The translations under genes and the position numbers were made by a program. 64,000 nucleotides of DNA from Ruminococcus difficilis (GTDB lineage Bacteria; Bacillota_A; Clostridia; Oscillospirales; Acutalibacteraceae): contig NZ_JAEQMG010000048.1 of the NCBI RefSeq assembly GCF_016680995.1, forward strand, positions 186,001 through 250,000. The letters run 5' to 3'. The notes under the pieces were generated by a model, which was given only the letters and a program-made list of their open reading frames with translations, ran no database searches and had not been told where the DNA came from. Shown here piece by piece: positions 53,026 through 60,808 of the stretch; position 1 is the stretch's first letter, and each line of letters begins with the position of its first letter.

Positions 53026-53769
53026 TCAGAACGACGTCAGGAACGCCTGCAGTCGCTCGCTCTTCGGATGATCCAGAATGTCGGGAGTACCGCGCTCTGC
53101 GATCACGCCGCCGTCCATAAAGATGATCTGGTCGGATACATCGTGCGCGAACGCCATCTCATGGGTGACGATGATCATCGTCATCTTCTTCTCGGCGAGT
53201 GAGCGGATGACCTTGAGTACCTCGCCGGTCAGCTCCGGATCGAGCGCGGAGGTCGGCTCGTCAAAGCAGAGGATATTCGGCTTCATGGCAAGCGCGCGGG
53301 CGATCGCCACACGCTGCTGCTGACCGCCCGACAGCTCACAGGGATAGCTGTTGACCTTGTCACGCAAGCCGACGCTTTCGATCAGTTCGAGGGCATATTG
53401 CTCGATCTCTTCCTTGCCGCCTTTGTTCAGCAACTTCGGCGCGAGGGTGACGTTCTCGAACACGCTGTACTGTGGGAAAAGATTGAAGTTCTGGAACACC
53501 AGACCGAAATGCAGACGCTTTTGTCTGAGCTCGGATTCGGACGGACGCTTGTTGATCGAAGCGTCAAAGATCGGTTCACCGTTCACGATGATCTGACCCT
53601 CGTCGGCGAACTCGAGTGAGTTCAGACATCTGAGCAGGGTGGTCTTGCCGGAGCCGGAGGAGCCGATGATGGACAGCACCTCGCCCTGTTCCAGATTGAA
53701 GTCGATACCGCGGAGCACATGGTTACGACCGAAGCTCTTATAAATATTTTTTACTTCCAGAATAGCCAT
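53026..53769 (-). CDS. Polar amino-acid ABC transporter ATPase, system 2
   Basis: 247 residues. Walker [20 protein letters not shown], signature LSGGQQQR, Walker [23 protein letters not shown]. Starts 12 bp after its permease. A paralogue, not a recent duplicate, of the system 1 ATPase (many differences throughout). Confidence 0.95.
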   Translation of the reverse strand: MAILEVKNIYKSFGRNHVLRGIDFNLEQGEVLSIIGSSGSGKTTLLRCLNSLEFADEGQIIVNGEPIFDASINKRPSESELRQKRLHFGLVFQNFNLFPQYSVFENVTLAPKLLNKGGKEEIEQYALELIESVGLRDKVNSYPCELSGGQQQRVAIARALAMKPNILCFDEPTSALDPELTGEVLKVIRSLAEKKMTMIIVTHEMAFAHDVSDQIIFMDGGVIAERGTPDILDHPKSERLQAFLTSF

Positions 53770-53781
53770 AACGATGCCTCC

Positions 53782-54471
53782 TTACGCCTTAAAGTAGCTC
53801 AGCTTCTTCTCGACCCAGCCGAACAGCAGGGTGAGGATGCCGGAGAACGCGAGATAGTATACGCCCGTGAAGAACAGCGGCCAGATCGCGCCGGAGATGC
53901 CCTCGCTGCCCTTGAGGAACGCCTGACCGGCCCAGATGATCTCCTGCAGCGCGATGATACGCGCCAGAGAGGTATCCTTGACCAGGGTGATGATCTCGTT
54001 TGCCATCGGCGGAACGATACGCTTGATCATCTGCAAAAGGGTGATCTTGAAGAAGATCTGACTTTTCGATAGACCGAGCACCTGACCGGCTTCCTGCTGT
54101 CCGTGAGGAACGCCTTGGATGCCGCCGCGGAAAATCTCGGAGAAGTAGCAAGCGTAGTTGATGATGAACGCGATAGCCGACGCAAAGAATCTGCCGCCTT
54201 CACCGCCGCCCCAGATCTGTTGTCCGAAGACAAGTCCGGGAAAATAGAAGATGATCAGCAGCTGGAGCATCAAAGGCGTGCCGCGAACGATCCAGACGAT
54301 GAACCTGACCAACATCGACAGCGGCTTGAACTTGCTCATCGAGCCGAAGGAGATGATCAGTCCCAGCGGGATCGCGCCCAGCAGGGTCACGGCAAACAGC
54401 TTTAACGTCTGCAAAAAACCAACGTTCAAAGCGTGGAATACGATTGGGAATTGTTGAAAAAATCCGTCCAT
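53782..54471 (-). CDS. Polar amino-acid ABC transporter permease, system 2
   Basis: 229 residues from the ATG at 54469-54471 (GATGAGG site). VRFIVWIVRGTPLMLQLLIIF, then the EAA loop SEIFRGGIQGVPHGQQEAG QVLGLS, then FFKITLLQMIKRIVPPMANE. Normal length, in contrast to the system 1 permease. Confidence 0.93.
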   Translation of the reverse strand: MDGFFQQFPIVFHALNVGFLQTLKLFAVTLLGAIPLGLIISFGSMSKFKPLSMLVRFIVWIVRGTPLMLQLLIIFYFPGLVFGQQIWGGGEGGRFFASAIAFIINYACYFSEIFRGGIQGVPHGQQEAGQVLGLSKSQIFFKITLLQMIKRIVPPMANEIITLVKDTSLARIIALQEIIWAGQAFLKGSEGISGAIWPLFFTGVYYLAFSGILTLLFGWVEKKLSYFKA

Positions 54472-54565
54472 ATTGATAACCTCATCTTTACGATACTTGA
54501 AAAAACAACTTAGGCAATCGAGAATGAATCCGAGCTCGGGTTTATTCTCGGTTGCATAAGCCGCC

Positions 54566-54597
54566 AAAAGACAGAGAGCCGAAGCCCTCTGCCTTTT
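54566..54597 (-). terminator. Intercistronic hairpin between binding protein and permease, system 2
   Basis: AAAAGACAGAGAGCC / GGGCTCTGCC-type stem (AAAAGGCAGAGGG-CTTCGG-CTCTCTGTCTTTT on the minus strand). Same position as in operon 1. Confidence 0.65.
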
Positions 54598-54624
54598 GAA
54601 AAAGGTGTCTTATTGATGCGATGA

Positions 54625-55485
54625 TCAGCCCTCGATCAACGCGGTCTGAACCTTGTACTGCTCAGCGACAGCCTTCAAAGTACCGTCAGCCTTGGCGGAA
54701 GCGAAGAACTCATTGCACTTCGCGGTCAGATCGGAGCCCTTACGGAAGCCAACGCCGTATTCCTCGGAATTCAGAGCGACCGTATAGGTGAGCTGCTCAT
54801 AGCCGGTGCCCTCGCCTACCATAGCGGAAGCCATCAGAGAGTCGATGATCGCCGCGTCACAGGTGCCGGAAGCAACCTCCATCAGCGCGGTAGCCTGATC
54901 CTTGACCTCGGTGAACTTGAAGCCGTTTGCCTCAGCCTGCTCCTGACCGGCGGAACCGCTCTCAACAGCAAAGCTCAGGGTCTTGCAGGACTCAGCGTCG
55001 CCATACTTGTCGGCAACGTTCTTGTTGACAACAACGACCTGCGCGTTGTTCAGGTAAGCGTTGGAGCAGGACATCGCGGAGGTGACCTCGGGAGTCAGAG
55101 TCATGCCGTTCCATACACAGTCGACAGAACCGCCGTTGAGCTCGAGGACCTTGTTATCCCAATCGATCTCTACGAATTCGACGGTTACACCGAGGCTCTC
55201 GGCAAATTTGGTAGCCATATCAGCGTCAAAGCCGATCCACTTGCCGTCCTTCTGATAATCCATCGGCTCAAAGTCGGTGATACCGACGATCAGCTTGCCT
55301 GCCTTCTGAACCTTTTCAAGGTCAGCAACGGACGCGGCGGAATCTGCGGTTGCGGAATCTGCAGTAGCAGCAGCCTCGGTAGCCGCGGTCTTGTCTTCGG
55401 ATTTCTTCTCCTCGGTCTTGCCGCAGGCAGCCAGTACAGCGCCAACCATCAGCAGCGCCATTAATAATGCAATAATCTTTTTCAT
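54625..55485 (-). CDS. Polar amino-acid ABC transporter binding lipoprotein, system 2
   Basis: 286 residues; lipobox VLAAC (Cys ~21), an Ala/Thr/Asp-rich spacer, then SBP_bac_3 fold: KLIVGITDFEPMDYQKDG, WIGFDADMATKFAESLGV, CVWNGMTLTPEV, CDAAIIDSLMA. First gene of operon 2, with a good promoter upstream. Confidence 0.94.
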   Translation of the reverse strand: MKKIIALLMALLMVGAVLAACGKTEEKKSEDKTAATEAAATADSATADSAASVADLEKVQKAGKLIVGITDFEPMDYQKDGKWIGFDADMATKFAESLGVTVEFVEIDWDNKVLELNGGSVDCVWNGMTLTPEVTSAMSCSNAYLNNAQVVVVNKNVADKYGDAESCKTLSFAVESGSAGQEQAEANGFKFTEVKDQATALMEVASGTCDAAIIDSLMASAMVGEGTGYEQLTYTVALNSEEYGVGFRKGSDLTAKCNEFFASAKADGTLKAVAEQYKVQTALIEG

Positions 55486-55540
55486 GGTTTTCCTCCAATA
55501 GAATAGTTTCTGTCGGGTTTTCGACAGTACAACGATATTT

Positions 55541-55569
55541 ATTTTAACGCATTAGCTCAGTAAAATCAA
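55541..55569 (-). promoter_or_regulatory. Promoter of amino-acid ABC operon 2
   Basis: Minus strand TTGATT (55564-55569), 17 bp, TAAAAT (55541-55546). Confidence 0.6.
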
Positions 55570-55764
55570 GACCTATAATGCACAAAGAATCAAAAAGGTA
55601 TTTTGAAAGGAATAGTACAATTCACCACTGCGTTGTGATAAAGCGATTTCGGAGACCTTTCACCGATCAAAATCGCCCGGGATCATCCCCTTATTCCTTC
55701 GCTTTCTCACCGGCAGCCGTCTCTTTGAACGAGCAACAGTGGATCATTGAACTCTCGTAAACGT

Positions 55765-55791
55765 AAAAAAACGGCAACCTTTCGGTTGCCG
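55765..55791 (-). terminator. Terminator of the SPKTG surface-protein gene
   Basis: Minus strand CGGCAACC-GAAA-GGTTGCCG then TTTTTTT. Confidence 0.9.
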
Positions 55792-55806
55792 CCCAAAGTC
55801 ATTTGA

Positions 55807-56313
55807 TTAAGCCTTGATCTTCTTCACCGCTACAGCACCTAAGCCGAGAGCAAGAACAGACAGACCGAGAACGATCCACAGCGGATCACCGGTCTTCGGA
55901 GAGCTCTTTCCCTCATCCGGATTGGAAGGCTTAGAGGGAGAGTCGGGTGTGGAGCCGGGCTGAGTGAAATACGCTATCGCATGGATATCGGACTTAGGTT
56001 TGATAACAAGAACAGGATCGGTCAAAGAACCGGAAATGATCTCGTAATCACCCTCGATGGTCCATTTAACGAACTCACCGTTGCCTTTTTCTACAGCAGT
56101 CAGCTTGACTTCGCCGTCCTCACCGACAGCATCAACCTCAACGGTTTTCTTATCACCGTCTGCCGTACCTAGAGAACCATCCGACGGATCGTATTCGACG
56201 ACAATGTTGTAATGCTCCTTCGGAGTAGGACTGGGATTAGTCTCAGCAACGACAGTAGCTGTCAATGCAAAAATCATCACTAACGCCAAAACGACAGATA
56301 CTAACTTTTTCAT
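55807..56313 (-). CDS. Small secreted surface protein with SPKTG sorting-type signal
   Basis: 168 residues from the ATG at 56311-56313 (GGAGATGATAA site). Signal peptide (VVLALVMIFALTATVVA), a beta-rich domain of ~90 residues (VVEYDPSDGSLGTADGDKKTV, VKWTIEGDYEIISGSLTDPV) resembling InlB-type or Ig-like repeats, a Pro/Ser linker, then SPKTGD, a membrane helix and KKIKA. This is the layout of sortase substrates of the (S/N)PKTG class. No sortase in the window. Confidence 0.78.
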   Translation of the reverse strand: MKKLVSVVLALVMIFALTATVVAETNPSPTPKEHYNIVVEYDPSDGSLGTADGDKKTVEVDAVGEDGEVKLTAVEKGNGEFVKWTIEGDYEIISGSLTDPVLVIKPKSDIHAIAYFTQPGSTPDSPSKPSNPDEGKSSPKTGDPLWIVLGLSVLALGLGAVAVKKIKA

Positions 56314-56451
56314 ATTTATCATCTCCATGAAAAAATACTAACTCAATGTTAGTCCTATGATAGCATTAATCCCCTCCGTTTGTCAATAGATTTTCACAAA
56401 TTAATCCACCAAATTTTACAGATTTGTCATTATTCTTTGTCATCTTTTGAT

Positions 56452-56503
56452 AAAAAAAGACGCGGCATATCGTACATAACGCACGAAATGCCGCAGTCTT
56501 TTT
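56452..56503 (-). terminator. Terminator of the endolysin gene
   Basis: Minus strand GACTGCGGCAT-loop-ATGCCGCGTC followed by TTTTTTT. Confidence 0.85.
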
Positions 56504-56510
56504 ACAAGAT

Positions 56511-57446
56511 TCAATCAGACAATGTCATCTGGAACCAATCGATCCTTCTGCCGAATTCTCCGGCGTAGCCGTCCTGACCCGACGAGGTCTCGTCGTCGTA
56601 CTGCCACGGGAAATAGTAGTTCCCGATGGGCGCGACACGGTACTTCGCCTTGAGCCAGCCGCACCTTTTGACCACCGAGGAGGGCGTATCATAATACACC
56701 TCAACAGCGTCAATCGGCTTGTTGTCGCCGGCATAGCCGTTTTCGTCATCATTGATATCACAACCGGACACATACGGGAGCCATCTGCCGCCCATAACAT
56801 GGACGCGATACTTCACCGCACCCTCGGAGGCCCTGATCGCCACGTCGGTGATCGCCTCACCGGTAACGCCCGCGTAATCCGACAGATCCGTGACGCTCGG
56901 CAGCCATCTGCCGCCGCAGCGGACACGGTAACTCACCGCGGGAAAATCCCCGGAGCTGTCCGAGCCGTCATAAGCAGGTCTGCCGGCGCAGGATACCGTC
57001 GAGAGCGAGCGCACACGCCGCATGACCTCTCCGTTTGACGAGGAGCCGGTGTTGCCCTCGATGGTCGTGATGGTGTTGTCACCGTTGACGCTCTCGATGA
57101 TGCCGACATGGTCGCTGACATAGGTGCCGGGCACTAAGGTAGAGCGCTCGTTCGTCCAGTGGAAGAACACCACGTCGCCGCGCTTGAAGCCCGACATCTT
57201 CAGTCTTCCGTGATCCTGAAACGCCTTTGCGGCATAGCCGCAGTTGGCGGTTTTGGTATAGAGCAATGAGGAAGCGCCCGCCTGATGGAACACCCACTGT
57301 ACAAAGGTCTCGCACCAGTCGTAGCCGCTTCCCGACACGGTTGTGCCGTAGTACCAGTTATTATATTTGCACTTCTTGATATTGGTCGCCTTGGTGCCGA
57401 TCTCGGCACGCGCGATGTTGATAATTTTATCCGCGTTGACCGCCAT
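56511..57446 (-). CDS. Endolysin-like CHAP amidohydrolase with C-terminal ChW-like repeats
   Basis: 311 residues from the ATG at 57444-57446 (GGAAGGTGATGA site). CHAP domain (~1-150) with the Cys in YDWCETFVQWVF (~residue 42) and His in VSDHVGIIESV (~110). Residues ~160-311 carry three units of the form YRVHVMGGRWLP...YAGDNKPIDAVEV, similar to clostridial hydrophobic-W (ChW) wall-binding repeats. No signal peptide, as in phage endolysins. Directly follows a tail-type protein gene. Confidence 0.8.
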   Translation of the reverse strand: MAVNADKIINIARAEIGTKATNIKKCKYNNWYYGTTVSGSGYDWCETFVQWVFHQAGASSLLYTKTANCGYAAKAFQDHGRLKMSGFKRGDVVFFHWTNERSTLVPGTYVSDHVGIIESVNGDNTITTIEGNTGSSSNGEVMRRVRSLSTVSCAGRPAYDGSDSSGDFPAVSYRVRCGGRWLPSVTDLSDYAGVTGEAITDVAIRASEGAVKYRVHVMGGRWLPYVSGCDINDDENGYAGDNKPIDAVEVYYDTPSSVVKRCGWLKAKYRVAPIGNYYFPWQYDDETSSGQDGYAGEFGRRIDWFQMTLSD

Positions 57447-57518
57447 TTCATCACCTTCCTGTACGGCGCCTTCGCCATCCGCGGACAGCGAAAGCGCCTG
57501 TTTCATCCTATTATTCGT

Positions 57519-58589
57519 TTAGATCGCGGCAAGACAGCTTTCGATATCACCGATCATGGTGTCAATCTGTGTCTTGCTATAAACATCTTCGGATTTTGCG
57601 AGAGCGACCGCGTCACCGTCGAGCTTGACATACGGCACATCGTCGCAGAAGAACATATTGCCGTCAAAAACGTCCTCGACGTCAGAGGCGTCCACCTCGG
57701 TGACAAGATCCATCTTGTCATTCAACTGCGCAAAATCTGCCAGTTGGACCCAGTGATCGGTCGCAGTGCAGAAGAATACCTCGCCGCTGATTCCGATACC
57801 GAGTTGACCTGTCACACCGCTGAGATTCGGCGTGACGTTTATCCTGTAGGTGTAGGGACGGAGCGCCGCCATCAGATCCGCCGCTTCGATATCCGCCGCA
57901 AGCGGCAGCCGCGCGATTTTGCGCGTATTCGGCACCTTATCGGCAGTTTTGGCGTCAGCATAAGAGATCGTAAAGGTGTTGCAATCCGCCGCTTTGCCGT
58001 CCGCATAGCGCTTGATCACGCTGTTGGATACGGCATTGTCACTGCTGTCGCTCATGGCGCTGTCGGGAGCGATACCGCTGACATGGTATTCGGTGCGGAC
58101 ATATTCGCCCTGCTCGGGATCATAGACGCACCAATAGCCGTCGTCATCGACATACGGCGAGATTGCGGTGATCGTCTCCAGCGCCTGATTTATACTATTC
58201 TGCAGCTGAGAAGGTGTGACATACTCCATCTCGCCGCCGTCGTCATCGAGCTCTACCGCCGAACCGATGAGGAAAAAGTCCTTGGTAGTATGCTCGATAT
58301 CGCCGTCGCTGTCGGCGATCTTCACCTGAACCTGCACCACGCCCGAGGAGCACAGATCCTCCTTGCGGATCTGCCATGTCAGCACGGTATCGCCGTGGTC
58401 ACGCTGAGCCGAAAGCGGCACCGAGCGCACGGTATCGTCATCAAAGCGCACGCACAGGGTGAAGGCGCAGTTCTCCCCCATGAAATCGATCATGGTGAAC
58501 TGCTTGGTGTTTACCGTATTGTCGCCTGCGAATCCGACAAAACGGTCACTGTCCGGGATCATCAATTTCCCGTTTTGGATGGTAATCAT
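57519..58589 (-). CDS. Phage tail or baseplate-like structural protein
   Basis: 356 residues. N-terminal ~115 residues (ITIQNGKLMIPDSDRFVGFAGDN, VPLSAQRDHGDTVLTWQI, VVQVQVKIADSDG) read like the first domain of phage baseplate/upper-fibre proteins of Firmicutes; then QLQNSINQALETI and a variable region, ending in a SKTQIDTMIGDIE coiled segment. I cannot assign a named family. GGAGGTGAG ribosome site. With the endolysin it makes an isolated two-gene phage-type module. Confidence 0.6.
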   Translation of the reverse strand: MITIQNGKLMIPDSDRFVGFAGDNTVNTKQFTMIDFMGENCAFTLCVRFDDDTVRSVPLSAQRDHGDTVLTWQIRKEDLCSSGVVQVQVKIADSDGDIEHTTKDFFLIGSAVELDDDGGEMEYVTPSQLQNSINQALETITAISPYVDDDGYWCVYDPEQGEYVRTEYHVSGIAPDSAMSDSSDNAVSNSVIKRYADGKAADCNTFTISYADAKTADKVPNTRKIARLPLAADIEAADLMAALRPYTYRINVTPNLSGVTGQLGIGISGEVFFCTATDHWVQLADFAQLNDKMDLVTEVDASDVEDVFDGNMFFCDDVPYVKLDGDAVALAKSEDVYSKTQIDTMIGDIESCLAAI

Positions 58590-58625
58590 AAACTCACCTC
58601 CACCTATGCCGAGATAAGAAAAAAA

Positions 58626-58645
58626 GTTGCATAAAACTATGCAAC
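58626..58645 (-). terminator. Hairpin upstream of the phage-like module
   Basis: GTTGCATA-AAAC-TATGCAAC followed on the minus strand by TTTTTTTCTT. Either a second terminator behind the DAHP synthase gene or an attenuator in the module's leader. Confidence 0.7.
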
Positions 58646-58671
58646 CGATAAAAAAATCTTTTCTTTAAAAT

Positions 58672-58707
58672 ATCCCCGCACCAAACGTTGATGTTCAGTG
58701 CGGGGAT
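58672..58707 (-). terminator. Terminator of the aromatic operon
   Basis: ATCCCCGCAC / GTGCGGGGAT, 10-bp stem, T-rich on the minus-strand exit, 20 bp after the DAHP synthase stop. Confidence 0.85.
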
Positions 58708-58727
58708 CGTTTTTTATACATTATTGA

Positions 58728-59762
58728 TCAAATCATATCCGCAAGGTCGAGGATCATCCGCTCGGTCTTATCCCATCCCAGACACGCGTCGGTGATGGAC
58801 TTGCCGTAGCAGCCGCCGTCGACCGCCTGATTGCCGTCCTCGATATAGCTCTCGATCATGAAGCCCTTGACCATACGCTGTAACTCCGTGTTATAGCGGC
58901 GCGCCGCCATGACCTCTTTGATGATACGCGGCTGTTCAAAGGGATTCTTGCCGGAATTACTGTGATTGGTATCGATGATGCAGGCGGGATTCTTGAACAT
59001 GCCCGAGGTATACAGACGCAGCAGGTGCATCATATCCTCATAATGATAGTTCGGCAGGCTCTCGCCGTGCTTGTTCATATAACCGCGCAGGATCGCGTGT
59101 GCGTAGGGATTGCCGTGGGAATGTACCTCCCAGCCGCGATAGATGAAGGTATGACCGTGCTGCGCGGCGGTGATGGAGTTCATCATGACCGACAGATCGC
59201 CGCCGGTCGGGTTCTTCATACCGACAGGGATATTCAGACCCGAGGACACCAGACGATGCTGCTGGTTCTCGACCGATCTGGCGCCGACCGCGACATAGCA
59301 GAGGATGTCGTCCAGATAGCGGTGGTTCTCGGGATAGAGCATTTCATCCGCGCAGGAAAAGCCGGTCTCCTTCAAGGCACGGATGTGCATGGAGCGGATC
59401 GCGACGATACCCTTGAACATATCGGGCTTCTTCTCGGGATCGGGCTGATGGAGCATACCCTTGTAGCCCGCGCCGGTGGTACGGGGTTTGTTGGTATAGA
59501 TGCGCGGGATGATGAAGATCTTGTCCTCCACCTTATCCTGCACCTTTCTCAGACGGCTGATATAATCCAGCACGCTGTCCTCTCTGTCGGCGGAGCAGGG
59601 CCCGATGATCAGCACGATACGTTCATCCTTGCCCGCAAAAATATCCTGCACCTGCTTTTCACGCTCGGTAACGATCTGTCTGAGCTCGTCATCGAGGGGG
59701 TACATCTTCTTGACCTCCATCGGGATGGTCAGCTTGCGCTCAAATTCCATGTTCATATTCAT
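58728..59762 (-). CDS. 3-deoxy-7-phosphoheptulonate (DAHP) synthase, type I
   Basis: First step of the shikimate pathway: PEP plus erythrose-4-phosphate to DAHP. 344 residues from the ATG at 59760-59762 (AAGGAAGGTG site). AroF/AroG/AroH class: LIIGPCSADREDSV, IPRIYTNKPRTTGAGYKGM, VGARSVENQQHRLVSSG, VGMKNPTGGD, DTNHSNSGKNP (metal His) and GNQAVDGGCYGKSITDACLGW. Last gene of the aro operon, split from tyrA by an R4 repeat. Which amino acid inhibits it is not visible. Confidence 0.95.
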   Translation of the reverse strand: MNMNMEFERKLTIPMEVKKMYPLDDELRQIVTEREKQVQDIFAGKDERIVLIIGPCSADREDSVLDYISRLRKVQDKVEDKIFIIPRIYTNKPRTTGAGYKGMLHQPDPEKKPDMFKGIVAIRSMHIRALKETGFSCADEMLYPENHRYLDDILCYVAVGARSVENQQHRLVSSGLNIPVGMKNPTGGDLSVMMNSITAAQHGHTFIYRGWEVHSHGNPYAHAILRGYMNKHGESLPNYHYEDMMHLLRLYTSGMFKNPACIIDTNHSNSGKNPFEQPRIIKEVMAARRYNTELQRMVKGFMIESYIEDGNQAVDGGCYGKSITDACLGWDKTERMILDLADMI

Positions 59763-59780
59763 ATGATACACCTTCCTTTA

Positions 59781-59950
59781 TTAAGCCTTCCCCTTGAGGG
59801 GAAGGTGGGCAATTTGCCGGACACGTGTCAAGGCAAATTGATCGGATGAGGTGGAAACGTTTCCGCTTCCTGCCGAAAACAGATTAATCGGAAAGGCTTC
59901 CACCTCATCCGCTTCACTTTGTTCAGCACCTTCCCCTTAAGGGGAAGGCT
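59781..59950. repeat. R4 composite element between tyrA and the DAHP synthase gene
   Basis: Left arm AAGCCTTCCCCTTGAGGGGAAGGTGGG...CGGATGAGGTGGAA, right arm TTCCACCTCATCCG...CACCTTCCCCTTAAGGGGAAGGCT, an overall inverted repeat. It sits inside the operon and ends 4 bp before the tyrA stop. Same layout as 26319-26540. Confidence 0.8.
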
Positions 59951-59953
59951 GAT

Positions 59954-60808
59954 TTATTTATTAAAATACGCTCTTCTCTTGGTACTCAGCCGCATCTTTT
60001 CTCTGAGCTCCTCCACCCTGCCGTCGCGGATCATATCGCGCAAGGCGGCAAATTCGCCGAGGAAAATATCCATGTATTTCAACAGCGAATCACGGTTGAG
60101 CATGAACAGCTCGCTCCACATCAGATCGTTGATGTTGGCGATACGCGTCAGATCGCGGAAGCTGTCGCCGGTGTATTCCACCAGATGCTCGTTGTCGGAG
60201 CAGGTCATCAGCGATACCGCGATACAGTGGGTCAGCTGAGACAGATAGCCGATCATCTCGTCATGCTCCTCCGGTGAGAGCACCGAGATACGCGAAAAAC
60301 CGATGATCCTTGCCAGACCGCCGACCCATCGGATCCCCTCGGGGGTGTTCTTGTCCGTCGGCACGATGATGAAGTTCGCGTCGCGGAAGATCCTGTCGTT
60401 GGCATTCTCCACGCCGTAGACCTCACGACCCGCCATCGGGTGCGAGGCGATGAACTCCACATCATCCCGCAGCATCTTTTGGATATCATAGACGATACAG
60501 CTCTTCACGCCGGTCACGTCAGTGAGCATCGCGCCGGGCTTGAGATAATCCTGATACTGCGCGATCCAGTCCTTGAACACCTTTGGATACAAGCCGAAGA
60601 TCACCGCGTCGGCTGAGCCGACGATCTCCGGATCCACGGTGGTATAGCCGTCGTTGATGATGTGATTCTCCAGCGCGTAGTCGATCGCGGACTGCCGCTT
60701 TTCGATGGCGGTGATGTGATAGCCCAGACGCTTGAGCGCCTTGGCGTAGCTGCCGCCGATCAGACCTAAACCGACGATGAGTATTCTTGAATTACTGATC
60801 CATTCCAT
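59954..60808 (-). CDS. tyrA: Prephenate dehydrogenase
   Basis: NAD-dependent oxidative decarboxylation of prephenate (or arogenate) on the way to tyrosine. 284 residues, a single-domain form without ACT domain. Seen: ILIVGLGLIGGSYAKALKR, DVTGVKSCI, FIASHPMAGREVYGVENA (catalytic His), NFIIVPT, and the helical C-domain (HDEMIGYLSQLTHCIAVSL, GDSFRDLTRIA). Start overlaps the aroA end by 17 bp. Confidence 0.95.
   Translation of the reverse strand: MEWISNSRILIVGLGLIGGSYAKALKRLGYHITAIEKRQSAIDYALENHIINDGYTTVDPEIVGSADAVIFGLYPKVFKDWIAQYQDYLKPGAMLTDVTGVKSCIVYDIQKMLRDDVEFIASHPMAGREVYGVENANDRIFRDANFIIVPTDKNTPEGIRWVGGLARIIGFSRISVLSPEEHDEMIGYLSQLTHCIAVSLMTCSDNEHLVEYTGDSFRDLTRIANINDLMWSELFMLNRDSLLKYMDIFLGEFAALRDMIRDGRVEELREKMRLSTKRRAYFNK

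Larger units (their letters stand above)
55486..55806. other. Intergenic region with the operon 2 promoter and a terminator
   Basis: 321 bp without a gene. Contains a hairpin in the leader (TGTCGAAAACCCGACA, minus strand, ~55511-55526), the promoter at 55541-55569, an AT-rich stretch with no further signal, and the terminator at 55765-55791. Confidence 0.6.

Noticed and set aside
55578..55760. 60-residue plus-strand open frame
   Set aside because: No ribosome site, no motif, and it crosses the promoter-proximal region of ABC operon 2.
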